Assembly (NCBI GenBank): GCA_040222855.1
Contig: JAVKCD010000025.1
Location: 186,001-250,000 of the forward strand
DNA: 64,000 bases
From: Phycisphaeraceae bacterium
GTDB lineage: Bacteria > Planctomycetota > Phycisphaerae > Phycisphaerales > Phycisphaeraceae
Direction of reading: 5' to 3'
Positions 41,893-51,500 of this stretch are shown piece by piece (within the stretch, counting starts at the first letter, position 1; each line of letters opens with the position of its first letter). A program made the position numbers and the translations under genes. The notes under the pieces were generated by a model, which worked only from the letters and a program-made list of their open reading frames with translations, had not been told where the DNA came from and made no database searches.

Positions 41893-44291
41893 TGAAGCTG
41901 TGGGATATTCCGCGATGGTTGTTGGGTTTGGGTGCGGCGCTGGTGGTGGTGTGGGCGTTTGTGGATGTGGGTGCGCGGACGTGGCGGTTGTGGTCGGACA
42001 AGCTGTCGGACCCGCGGCCGGTGCTGACGGTGCTGCACTGGGGGGATAACGATGAGGTAGCGATCGTGCAGGCGCTGGTGGATGCGTATCAGGAGGCGAA
42101 TCCTGATGTGCGGGTGCAGCGGCTGCATGCGAGCGATTATGACTCGAAGCTCAAGACAATGTTGGCGGCTGGGACTCCGCCTGACCTGTTTTATCTGCGT
42201 TATGAGGACATGCCGGACTTTGCGCGGACGGGGATGCTGCTGAATCTTGAGCCGTATATCGCTGAGGATCGGGCGCGGGGTGAGGCGGGTTGGATTGATG
42301 ATGTGTTTCCGATTCTGCTGGAAGCGTATCGGTGGAACGATGAGCTTGGGCGAGCGGGTTCGGGGACGTTGTATGGTGTGGCGAAGGACTTTACGCCTCT
42401 GTTGATGTACGCGAATCTGGATTTGTTTGAGCGAGCGGGCGTGGCGGTGCCTTATGGGGGTTGGACGTGGGGTGAGTTTCGTGAGGTGATGGGCAAGATT
42501 GCTGCGCTGGGGGATCGTGATGATCCGAACGGGCGGGTGTATGGGGGAATTTTCAAGACCTGGCCTGCGGTGTTGCGGGTGCTGGTGTGGAACTTTGGGG
42601 GTGAGTTTTTTGGTGATGGTTTTGATGATGTGGCGCTGGATGAGGCGGGCGCGCAGGAGGCGATGCACTTTATTCGTAGGATGCGGATGGAGGACGAGAC
42701 GGTTTTCAATGCAACGGGGCTTAGTCAGGATGAGGACGATCTGTTTCGACGGGGTCGTGTGGGGGTGATTGGTCCGGTGGGGCGTTGGTATACGCCACGG
42801 TTTCGGAAGATTGAGGCGTTCGACTGGGATGTGATTCCGGTGCCTCACAAGGAGGGGGTTACGCCTACGACGGGGATCGCGACGGTGGCTTGGTCGATTG
42901 CGTCGCAGTCGGCTTACCCGGATGAGGCTTATGAGTTGTTGAAGTTTTTGTGTGCGGCAGATGGTCAGGAGATGATTGCGCGGATGGGTTTGGCTGTGCC
43001 GGTGCGGCGGAGCGTGGCGGAGTCGGAGGCGTTTTTGTCGCCTGGTCAGCGGCCGGCGAATGCGAAGCTGTATCTGGAACTGACGGAGACGGCGCGGCTG
43101 GCGCAGAATCCTGTGAATCGTCGGTTTGATCAGATTCTGGAGCAGGAGATCGCGAAGACGATCCGGTTGGATGAGATGACGCCTGAGGAAGTGGCGGGTG
43201 AGGTGGAGCGGCAGTGGGGGATTGAGATCGCGTCGCCTTTACAGACAAAGGACTATCCGTTGATGCCGTGGCGTTGGCTGGGGCTTGGAGCGGGGTTGCT
43301 GGTGGTGGGTGTGACTTTGGTGGGCTGGTTGATTGCGCGGCGGCAGGTGTTGGGTGCGATTGATCGTTCGCAGGAGCGCACGGGTTTTGCGTTTATCTCG
43401 CCCTGGCTGATCGGTTTTGTGCTGTTTTTACTGGGTCCGATGGTGGTTTCGTTGTTGCTGAGTCTGACATCGTGGTCGGCGATGGCCCCGCTGAGTAGTG
43501 CGCGGTTTGTGGGTCTGGACAACTATCTGCATCTGTTTACTTATGACGAGCAGGTGAAGCAGGCGTTGTGGGTGACGTTTTATTACACGGTGTTGGCGGT
43601 TCCGGTGGTGCAGACGGCTGCGATCCTGGTGGCGGTGATGATGAACGCGAAGGTGCCGGGGATTGCGTTTTTCCGGACGGCGTACTTTGTGCCGTCGGTG
43701 GTTACGGGGGTGGCGTTGGTGACGCTTTGGATCACGATTTTCAATAATGATCAGGGGTTGTTGAATCTGGTTTTGCGGGATGTGCTGGAGCCGTTGAATG
43801 CGGTGACGGGCTGGGGTTGGGAGCCGCCGGACTGGTTTGGTCGAGATGGTGCGGTGTTTGCGATGCCGGCGTTGGTGTTGATGACGTTGTGGGGCGTGGG
43901 GGGCGGGATGATTATTTATCTGGCGGGGCTGAAGAACATTCCGGAGTCGTTGTATGAGGCGGCGCGGATTGATGGCGCGGGGGTGGTTCGTCAGTTTGTG
44001 AACATCACGTTGCCGATGTTGTCGCCGTTGATCTTTTTCAATGTGATCATGGGGATCATTGGGTCGTTTCAGGTGTTCACGCAGGCGTATGTGATTCGTG
44101 GTTCGACGGGGGGAACGGACGAGAACATGCTGTTTTATGTCTTGTATTTGTATGACCACGCGTTTCGGAATCACAACATGGGTTATGCGTCGGCGTTGGC
44201 GTGGGTGTTGTTTGTGCTGGTGCTGGTGTTGACGTTGTTTGTCTTCCGTGGTTCGCGGGGGATGGTGCATTATGAAGGGCTGCGCGGATGA
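41892..44291 (+). CDS. Sugar ABC importer: solute-binding protein fused to MalF-type permease
   Basis: 799 residues. A first membrane helix (about 9-27) is followed by a complete family-1 solute-binding protein (about 45-440), with LTVLHWGDNDEVAIVQALVD and TPPDLFYLRYEDMPDFARTG. Two to three linking residues groups later comes a membrane helix (about 457-477) and a MalF-like permease (about 495-799). The permease has the EAA loop EAARIDGAGVVRQFVNITLP, which docks the ATPase. Binding protein and permease are normally separate; here they are one chain, which fixes the receptor to the transporter. It overlaps the GH13 gene by one base and the MalG-like gene by four (ATGA). Confidence 0.9.
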   Translation: MKLWDIPRWLLGLGAALVVVWAFVDVGARTWRLWSDKLSDPRPVLTVLHWGDNDEVAIVQALVDAYQEANPDVRVQRLHASDYDSKLKTMLAAGTPPDLFYLRYEDMPDFARTGMLLNLEPYIAEDRARGEAGWIDDVFPILLEAYRWNDELGRAGSGTLYGVAKDFTPLLMYANLDLFERAGVAVPYGGWTWGEFREVMGKIAALGDRDDPNGRVYGGIFKTWPAVLRVLVWNFGGEFFGDGFDDVALDEAGAQEAMHFIRRMRMEDETVFNATGLSQDEDDLFRRGRVGVIGPVGRWYTPRFRKIEAFDWDVIPVPHKEGVTPTTGIATVAWSIASQSAYPDEAYELLKFLCAADGQEMIARMGLAVPVRRSVAESEAFLSPGQRPANAKLYLELTETARLAQNPVNRRFDQILEQEIAKTIRLDEMTPEEVAGEVERQWGIEIASPLQTKDYPLMPWRWLGLGAGLLVVGVTLVGWLIARRQVLGAIDRSQERTGFAFISPWLIGFVLFLLGPMVVSLLLSLTSWSAMAPLSSARFVGLDNYLHLFTYDEQVKQALWVTFYYTVLAVPVVQTAAILVAVMMNAKVPGIAFFRTAYFVPSVVTGVALVTLWITIFNNDQGLLNLVLRDVLEPLNAVTGWGWEPPDWFGRDGAVFAMPALVLMTLWGVGGGMIIYLAGLKNIPESLYEAARIDGAGVVRQFVNITLPMLSPLIFFNVIMGIIGSFQVFTQAYVIRGSTGGTDENMLFYVLYLYDHAFRNHNMGYASALAWVLFVLVLVLTLFVFRGSRGMVHYEGLRG

Positions 44292-45172
44292 GCACGGTGA
44301 CTTCTCCTGGTCTTGCGTATCGTCCGAAGCGCTTCCGTCACTGGGGATCGGTGTGGACGTATCTGATTCTGCTGGCGGGTGCGATTCTGCTGCTGATTCC
44401 GTTTTTCTGGATGGTGTCGAACTCGCTGAAGACGGACCAAGAGATCGCGAATATCGGGCAGGTCCTGCCGGCGGTGCCGATGTGGGGGAACTATCCGGAG
44501 GCATTGGAGCGGATGGGGATGGATTCGGATCGGTGGGCGTTTCCGGCGTTGTCGAACACGGTGGTGATTACGGTGCTGAGTGTGATGGGGTCGGTGTTTT
44601 CATCGTCGTTGGTGGGGTTTGGGTTTGCACGGTTTCGTTTTCGGGGGCGTGACCCGTTGTTCATGCTGATGCTGGCGACGATGATGTTGCCGCCTCAGGT
44701 GACGATGATTCCGGTGTTTTTGTTGTTTCGGCAGATTGGTTGGATTGACACGATGCTGCCGTTGGTGATCCCGATGTGTTTTGGGCAGCCGTTTTTCATC
44801 TTCATGTTCCGGCAGTTCTTCTCGCAGTTGCCTGAGGAGTTGCTGGAGGCGGCGCGGATTGACGGGGCGACGGCGCTTGGCGTGTATTGGCGGATCATGT
44901 TGCCGCTTAGTTGGCCGGTGATCGCGATCGTGGCGATTTATACGTTCATGTTCACCTGGAATGATTTCATGAACCCGCTGATCTACTTGAACTCGCCGGA
45001 GAACCGGACGCTGGCGCTGGAGCTGAACAGTTTTAATGGTCAGTACGGGGTGGAGCGTCGGGAGCTGCTGATGGCGGCGTCGTTTGTGACGATGCTGCCT
45101 TGTGTGCTGCTGTTCTTCGCGGCGCAGAAGTACTTTGTGGGGAACGCGGCGGAGGCTGGGGTGAAGGGGTAG
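44288..45172 (+). CDS. Sugar ABC transporter permease (MalG type)
   Basis: 294 residues, six membrane helices, and the EAA loop EAARIDGATALGVYWRIMLP followed by FMFTWNDFMNPLIYL, as in MalG-like carbohydrate permeases. It is the second transmembrane subunit of the importer encoded with 41892-44291. No ATPase gene is adjacent or anywhere in the window, so a shared MsmK/UgpC-type ATPase elsewhere is likely. The start overlaps the upstream stop. The stop codon is the first arm of a hairpin at 45170-45190. Confidence 0.92.
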   Translation: MSTVTSPGLAYRPKRFRHWGSVWTYLILLAGAILLLIPFFWMVSNSLKTDQEIANIGQVLPAVPMWGNYPEALERMGMDSDRWAFPALSNTVVITVLSVMGSVFSSSLVGFGFARFRFRGRDPLFMLMLATMMLPPQVTMIPVFLLFRQIGWIDTMLPLVIPMCFGQPFFIFMFRQFFSQLPEELLEAARIDGATALGVYWRIMLPLSWPVIAIVAIYTFMFTWNDFMNPLIYLNSPENRTLALELNSFNGQYGVERRELLMAASFVTMLPCVLLFFAAQKYFVGNAAEAGVKG

Positions 45173-45190
45173 CCCGGCAGGGCCGGGCTA
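45170..45190 (+). terminator. Hairpin at the end of the glucan/ABC operon
   Basis: TAGCCCGGC (45170-45178), which includes the TAG stop codon, pairs with GCCGGGCTA (45182-45190) around AGG. No T-run follows, so it may be a weak or factor-aided terminator, or a 3-prime protecting stem. Confidence 0.55.
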
Positions 45191-45329
45191 GGGAGGAGAG
45201 AGTTGAGAGTAGAGAGTGGGGGTGTGTCGGGTGGGAGACGAGCTGAGGATGATCTTGAAGAGGAGATGCAGGGTACGGCGGGCATGCGCCGGGGTTCGTT
45301 TGTGTGGTTGGTTCAGGATGTTGGGATAC

Positions 45330-45361
45330 AAAAAGCGTCCGTGCTTTGGGCACGGACGCTT
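45330..45361 (-). terminator. Intrinsic terminator after prepilin-like gene
   Basis: On the minus strand AAGCGTCCGTGC and GCACGGACGCTT form a perfect stem around a five-base loop, ending in TTTTT. It serves the gene that stops at 45390. Confidence 0.9.
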
Positions 45362-45389
45362 GAGGTGTGATTCGTTAGGGAGTGTGCTC

Positions 45390-46418
45390 TTATTGGCTTT
45401 CGATCGGGAGTGGCGTGATGAGGACATTCGTAGCGCCCTCTGGGCTTTCGGATCCGCCACTGCCATCGGCAAAGAAGATGTTCATGTTTTGTCCGTGGCG
45501 TCCACCAAAGTTTTCCAGTCCAGCCAGAGTCTGGCCGCTGACGGGTAGCTTTGAGCGGAATCGTTCGTCTTCATAATGTCCGGCAAGTGTTCCGGGATTG
45601 GCGACTCCGAGAGATCTGTGTCCAGCGCTTGAGATGAAAACCGTATCATTCCAAACGTGGATGCCGCCGGAAGACTGAACACGGGCATCGGTATCAGAGC
45701 GTGTGCCGAGATCGGCGTAGAGCATGGTTTGAGATGGAGACTTGATGCGGTTCTGGTTTCCGCCAACTGGTGTGCCATCTGCTGTCGGGGATTTATAGGG
45801 TAATAGCGTTGGTGCGCCACGATCTGAGAAGTTGTTGGTAGGACGATTGAGGGCGGTTACATCAACATTGACGCCATAAGACAGGGGCAAGAAGTTTTCT
45901 GGAGGCGTGATGTCGCCATTTTCACCCGCAGCATTGAGGTCTACGATGTAGCCCGGGAAGTCAGTGTTCAGGCCTGGGTCGGCTGGGCATAGGAAGACTT
46001 CGGGGTTGTTTTGCTGGAACTGGGAAGTGGAGCCTTGATCCCAGAAGGTGTCATTTTCGCCACCGCCGAGGTACGGGATGAGCGCCGAGGCATGATCTTT
46101 GAGCGTGAGTGGGTCAGATGCGATCCCGGTGGCACGGAAAGCAAATCGTTTACGGTCGAAGCCGTACTCTTCTTCGACGAATCGGGTTTCGGCGGTGACT
46201 GGGTAGATGTCCTGATGCTCGACGGCGAAGACGTTTGCGGCGACGTTCTGCTGTCTGCCGTTGGAGAGGCAGGCTGCGGAGCGTGCGGTGTTGCGGGCGG
46301 CGCCGAGGGCTGGGAGGAGGATGCCGATGAGCAGGGCGATGATGGAGATCACCACGAGGAGCTCGATGAGGGTGAAGGCTTTGGGGCGTGGGGTGGTGAG
46401 GGTTGCGAGAGGCGTCAT
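45390..46418 (-). CDS. Prepilin-type N-terminal cleavage/methylation domain protein
   Basis: 342 residues. The N-terminus has a type IV prepilin signal, KAFTLIELLVVISIIALL, with cleavage expected before Phe and the conserved Glu at +5. The large C-terminal part contains CPADPGLN and ends with HGQNMNIFFADGS, characteristic of the planctomycete-verrucomicrobial pseudopilin-like family with a DUF1559-like or H-X9-DG-type tail. It is probably a surface or periplasmic pseudopilin built by the PilM-type platform. Start ATG 46418 has AAGGAG seven bases upstream. A promoter is proposed at 46605-46632, with an operator-like palindrome in its 180-base leader. Its position beside glucan genes suggests a role in handling polysaccharide, but that is inference. 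Confidence 0.85.
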   Translation of the reverse strand: MTPLATLTTPRPKAFTLIELLVVISIIALLIGILLPALGAARNTARSAACLSNGRQQNVAANVFAVEHQDIYPVTAETRFVEEEYGFDRKRFAFRATGIASDPLTLKDHASALIPYLGGGENDTFWDQGSTSQFQQNNPEVFLCPADPGLNTDFPGYIVDLNAAGENGDITPPENFLPLSYGVNVDVTALNRPTNNFSDRGAPTLLPYKSPTADGTPVGGNQNRIKSPSQTMLYADLGTRSDTDARVQSSGGIHVWNDTVFISSAGHRSLGVANPGTLAGHYEDERFRSKLPVSGQTLAGLENFGGRHGQNMNIFFADGSGGSESPEGATNVLITPLPIESQ

Positions 46419-46903
46419 CGTGAAGCTCCTTGTGGGCTGGTTTGAGTCGCTTGTCGGTTTAAACGGTTTACCCTTGGATTTGAATCGAGGCGGATTGTTG
46501 GTGTCTGAGGCGTGTTCTGAACGGGTCGGATGAGCGTCGTGAACCGGGCGAGACGGGGTTTTTGACGCTTGAGACAGCCTTGGTATCGGCCTGTTGCTTA
46601 GGTAAGCATAAACCAGATGGCGTCCGGGTCAACCCCGGAACCGCCGGAAAAGTTTGCCTATTCTCAGATATTTGAAGGTTGTTCGTGTTCTGATTGGGTT
46701 TTGCGGAGCGCCATCAGGTGTCTGGAGGATGAAGGTGCTTGATTTTGGGTTGAGGGTTTGCTTAATCGGTTCAATGGGTGTATCTTTCCGGTGTAGACGG
46801 AGTTCGCGTCTTTCGTTGGTTTTGGCTTCGGATTCCGTGTCTTGTTGATTTAAAGTGATTCGTCCGCACGTATCGGTTCACACTTTACTCATCGGAGGTA
46901 GTT
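46419..46903. promoter_or_regulatory. Divergent promoter region with operator-like inverted repeat
   Basis: 485 bases without a gene. On the minus strand TTGACC (complement of 46627-46632) and TATGCT (complement of 46605-46610) are 16 bases apart, a good promoter for the prepilin-like gene. Between it and the start codon is GGTTTAAACGGTTTACC at 46456-46472, a nearly perfect inverted repeat with core AAAC-G-GTTT suited to a LacI-type or other dimeric regulator. For the rightward gene I see GGAGG at 46894-46898 as ribosome binding site, but no convincing promoter. Confidence 0.55.
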
Positions 46904-48265
46904 ATGAGATCCCTGACCATCGCTGGTTTCGCGTCCACGTTTGCTCTGCTTTCGGCTAGCCAGGCCATGGCTGGAGCCCCGTCGGGTCCGTTTGTTGACG
47001 GCTTCCTGGAGACAGATTTTTACGGCAGTGCGTTGTCGGTGCAGAACACCAATACGGGCTTTGGCGACAGCAATCTTGGCCAGGCTGAGTTTGCGAACGG
47101 TTCTGAGATTAACGCGTTCTACGCCAAGGTGCATGACGGGATGCTTTACGGGTTCGTCGCTGGCAACCTGGAGAGCAACTTTAACAAGCTTGTGATCGTG
47201 TTTGACTCGGTGGCAGGCGGCGTGAATCAGGTCCTGAACGATCCGAGCGACCCGCTTCCCGATCTGGACTTTGGTGTGGATGCGTTTAATGACGGTCTTC
47301 GTTCTCTGAGTGGGTTGACCTTCGACGAGGGCTTCGAAGCGGACTACATGATGTCGGTGACTCACGGCACGGAGAATATTGATGACCCAGGCAATCCGTT
47401 CCCGCCCTCGGGCTGGTTGCTGTCGACTCATTTTGCTGAGTTGAAGCCTCAGTCGGAGAGTCCTGCGGCGGGTTATGCGGGCGGCACCAGTGCTCCAGGC
47501 GTAGAGGGTGTTGATGTCAACTTTGTTGATTCGAACACGGCCGATCCGGTGACGACGCCTATTGAGCAGTTCTTCATCACGCCGAGTGGCGGCCGGGCTG
47601 CCGCGGATAACAGCGCTTTTGGTATCAAGGCTCAGATCAATAACACCAATGCCTATGCTGACGATGGCGATCCGTTTGATCCGACGCCCACAGCAGGTGG
47701 TGTTGTTGGCAACGGAGGAGCGGATGCTGCAGAGCAGGTCTACATTGATCTTGCAGCAGAGGTGCTGACGGGTATTGAGTTCATGATCCCGCTTTCGACG
47801 CTTGGGAACCCGACGGGCGATATCAAGATTCACGCCCATATCAATGGTTCGAACTACGGGTATCTTTCCAACCAGACCAATGGTGTGGGCGTGTTGCAGG
47901 GGAATCTTGGTGGCGACGGAGCGGGTGGTTTTCTTGGTAAGCCTGATCCGCTATCGGGCGTCGATTTCAGCGCGATCCCGGGTGATCAGTTTGATGTGGT
48001 GGCGAATGGTGTTGCGGTTCTTCCCGGTGACGCGAACGGCGACGGGACGGTTGACTTGATTGACCTGTCGACGCTGGCGACGAACTTTGATGGGACTGAT
48101 ACGCCTTACACTTTTGCTCAAGGCGACTTCAACGGCGACGGGTTTGTCGATCTGATCGACCTGTCGATCTTGGCGACGAACTTTGGACAGAGCGTGGTGG
48201 TGCCTGAGCCTGCTGCTCTGGCGATGCTGGGGATCGGGGCGTTGGCTCTGGTTCGGCGACGCTGA
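46904..48265 (+). CDS. PEP-CTERM surface protein with dockerin-like repeats
   Basis: 453 residues, with GGAGG before the ATG. Signal peptide (LLSASQAMA), then a beta-rich body homologous to the protein at 36506-37444. Next is a pair of calcium-binding dockerin-like repeats, GDANGDGTVDLIDLSTLATN and GDFNGDGFVDLIDLSILATN, and a PEP-CTERM signal (VVPEPAALAMLGIGALALVRRR). The repeats are nearly the same as those in the amylase at 33129 and the giant protein at 48505. Without a cohesin in view they may serve internal pairing or calcium-dependent stability. A strong terminator follows. Confidence 0.83.
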   Translation: MRSLTIAGFASTFALLSASQAMAGAPSGPFVDGFLETDFYGSALSVQNTNTGFGDSNLGQAEFANGSEINAFYAKVHDGMLYGFVAGNLESNFNKLVIVFDSVAGGVNQVLNDPSDPLPDLDFGVDAFNDGLRSLSGLTFDEGFEADYMMSVTHGTENIDDPGNPFPPSGWLLSTHFAELKPQSESPAAGYAGGTSAPGVEGVDVNFVDSNTADPVTTPIEQFFITPSGGRAAADNSAFGIKAQINNTNAYADDGDPFDPTPTAGGVVGNGGADAAEQVYIDLAAEVLTGIEFMIPLSTLGNPTGDIKIHAHINGSNYGYLSNQTNGVGVLQGNLGGDGAGGFLGKPDPLSGVDFSAIPGDQFDVVANGVAVLPGDANGDGTVDLIDLSTLATNFDGTDTPYTFAQGDFNGDGFVDLIDLSILATNFGQSVVVPEPAALAMLGIGALALVRRR

Positions 48266-48294
48266 TCCAGGGTTGATGGATGATTGAATGATGG

Positions 48295-48324
48295 AGCCCC
48301 GGTCCTTGCGGCCGGGGCTTTTTT
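48295..48324 (+). terminator. Intrinsic terminator after PEP-CTERM/dockerin gene
   Basis: AGCCCCGG (48295-48302) pairs with CCGGGGCT (48312-48319), followed by a run of six T. Confidence 0.9.
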
Positions 48325-48504
48325 ATGCGCGGCCAGTTCATTTAGACTGAGATATTTGGAACAAAGGGGTTGAAAGAAGGGATTAAAGTGTTAAGTTAGG
48401 TATGGGAGTTGAGCGCGTGAGAGCGTGCGTTGTGGATTGAGAGGGTGTGCGGTGGTTAGCCGCTGGTTTCATTTCTATTAGCGACAATGAGAAGGGATCT
48501 AACG

Positions 48505-51500
48505 ATGAGAACGAGCACAGGCTGTCTGTTGGCTGCGGCGATGATGATGACGGCGGGGACGGCATCGGGGTTGACGATCAATCTGACGTTTGATGCGGGG
48601 TCGAGCACGAACCCGTCTTATGATCCGGGAGCGGCGCAGTTGACTGCGATGATGCAGTGGGCGGCGGATTACTGGGAGGACATCATCCAGGACAGCTGGA
48701 CGCTGGATATTGAGTATTACTGGGATGATCTGAGTGACACGAACGGGACGCTGGGGGTGCACAACAATCTTGGGACGAGTTCGGGCAAGCCAACAGACGC
48801 GCGGATTCGGCTGGACACGCAGTCCAACGGCTCGAATCGGTTGTGGTATTTCGACACGACGCCTGACAACAACAGTGAGTATGACATGCAGCAGACGCTT
48901 TATCGCGATCTGACGGCAACGCAGCAGGCGGACTGGTTTAATAACTCGCCGCCGGCGTTGTTGGAGGTTGGGTATCGGGGGGATGCGTTTTCGTCTGCGC
49001 CTAATGCTGCGCGGAATGGTTTTGATGCGCTGAGCACGATCATTCATGAGATCGGTCACGCGGTGGGTCTGACGAGTAATGTGTCGAGTGGGGAGTATGC
49101 GGATGGGGACTATGACGTTCCGACGGGTCTGACCAATGGGTTTGTGACAGGGATCGAGGGCGATGTCCATCTGGATGCGCGGACGGCGTTAATGTGTGGG
49201 AGCTGTGGCGAAAGTGGTGTCCGTCGGCTGCCGACGGCGATTGACGTGTTGGCGGCGGCGACGGGGTCGAACTGGACGAATCTGGATCTGCTGCGTCAGG
49301 ACATGCTGAGTGCGGGGGACATGGGGAATGATTTCGAGTGGGTGGGTGGCAAGCAGCCGGGGTCTGCGGATGATGCGTGGATGCGTCATGGGGGCACTGC
49401 GCAGATTTTGAGTGGTGGTACGTTTTTCGCGGCGAGTCTGTTTGTGGGTGAGGGGACGGACGTGCAGACGAATGGGGAGAAGATCGACATTGGTGGGTTG
49501 GTGACGATCGAGCGTGCTTCGGGTGAGGGTTCGACGCAGATTTTTGTGGAGACGGGTGGCGAGCTCGAGGCGGGTGATGTGATCGTCAACGGCGGTGAGT
49601 TGGACATGAGCGGGGGGTTGGCGGATATCGGGGATGACCTGGATACCGAGGTATTTGATGGGTTTATCGGTGAGGTCAACGGGAACGGGACGGTGGATGT
49701 GGCGGGGACGTTCCGTAATGACGGGCGGATTCGGCCGGATGGCGGTCGGTTGACGTTTGTTTCGGCGAATGCGACCTCGGCATGGGACCTGGATGGTCCA
49801 TCGGGGAATGGTTTGGTGGATGCGTCGGTGGGGAATATCACGTTCGCGTCGGGTGGTGTGAATGATGCGTTTGATGGTGTGATGACGGTGGGTGACGGGC
49901 AGGACATCACGTTTAATGTGGACTGGGCATTGGGTACCGGAGGTGTGTTGAATCTCAACGGTGGGGCGACGCTGGCGGCGGATGCTGAGATCCTGGGGAC
50001 GGGGACGACGACGTTGTCGGGTGTGGTGAATGTGGTGGGTTTTGCGGCGATTGATACGCCTGTGGTGGTGGAGTCGACGGCGACGGTGAACATCACGGCG
50101 AGTGATGCGCAGTTGACGCTGGGGAACTCGACGTCTGATTCGATCACCTACAACGGCGGGACGTTTACGGGTGCGGGGACGTTGGTGCAGAATGGTGACG
50201 CGACGGTGACGGCGGGGAATACGGTGACTATCCAGACGCATACTTTTGACTGGGATGGTGGGACGATTTCGGATACGACGCTGGAGGCGAACTCGCGGAT
50301 GGATATCACGGGTCGGGGGATCAATGATGCGCATGATGGGATCATCACGATTGGCAGCGGGGCGGTTTTGAATGTGAACACGCGGTCGCCCTTGATTATT
50401 CTCCCGCCTCCGGCGGAGGGCGATGGGTTGGCGATTGAGGGGACGGGGATCATCATTCCGCCTCTGACGTTCCCGGTGGCTTGGACGCTGAGCGGGACGA
50501 TGAACATGAACGGCGGTGACCTCGAGGGGTCGCGGATGATTGTTGGGGATGGGGGGACGGGGACGGTGAACGCGTTGACTGGGACGAATGAGTTGTTCGC
50601 GCCGGTGACGTTTACTTCGACTTCGGCCACCAATACGACGAGTTTTCTGGAGTTGGAAGGGACGGCGATTTTTGAGGGTGGGACGCACACGGGTGCCGGG
50701 ACGCTGCGTTTCAACTCGGATGTGACGATTGCGGCCAATACGACGATCGCTACAGCGACCCTGGACTGGGACGGATCGAACGGTGGGGACAGTGTGACGA
50801 CGGTAAATGACGGCGTGACGCTGACGATCAACTCAGACGTTATTGATGGGGGTGTAGATGGCTTTGACGGGACGCTGCGACTCAATGGTGGGCGGGCCAA
50901 CGTCAATACGGCTGCGGCGTGGGAGCTCAATGGGTTGGTGGACATGGTCAGTGCGAATCCGTCGATCGCGGTGCTCGATGGCTCAGAGGTCGTGATCGGA
51001 CCGGGTGGCGTGATTCGTGGTGCGGGAGCCTTCTCGAGGGTCTTTTCGGAGGTTTCTCTGGATACGGGTGGTGTGGTTGAGGTGCTGGCTGGCGGGCAAC
51101 TTTCTTTTGATGATCTCACGAGCTACGACGGCGGGACGATCACGGGTGATGGCGCGTTTCTCCAGAGTGGTGATGCGACGGTCAATGCCCCGACTACGGT
51201 GACGGTGGCTCGGTATGACATGGATGGTTTTCAGGGTATTTTTGCGGAGATGAACCTGATCTCGCAGTTGACGATCAACAGCGATTATCTGCAGGCGTTT
51301 GATAACACCAACCGGTATTCGGGCACGCTGAATTTCGGGTTGTTTGGTCGGATCACGGTGAACACGCTGGATGGCTGGTTCACGGCTGGGGCGGTGAACT
51401 TCAATTCATTCAGCACGGGCTGGGATGTGATTGTTGGGCAGGATGTTCGATTCGACGGGCCGATCAGTGTGGACGGATTCCCGCAGGTGCCGGCTCGGGT

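Noticed and set aside
40411-42848. Long Arg/His/Pro-rich antisense frames opposite the GH13 and transporter genes
   Set aside because: Composition is typical of the reverse strand of G/T-ending codons; sense genes show conserved catalytic motifs.
49189-51119. Antisense frames of 499 and 323 residues opposite the giant PEP-CTERM gene
   Set aside because: They mirror the repetitive beta-helix coding and lack any start site or motif.
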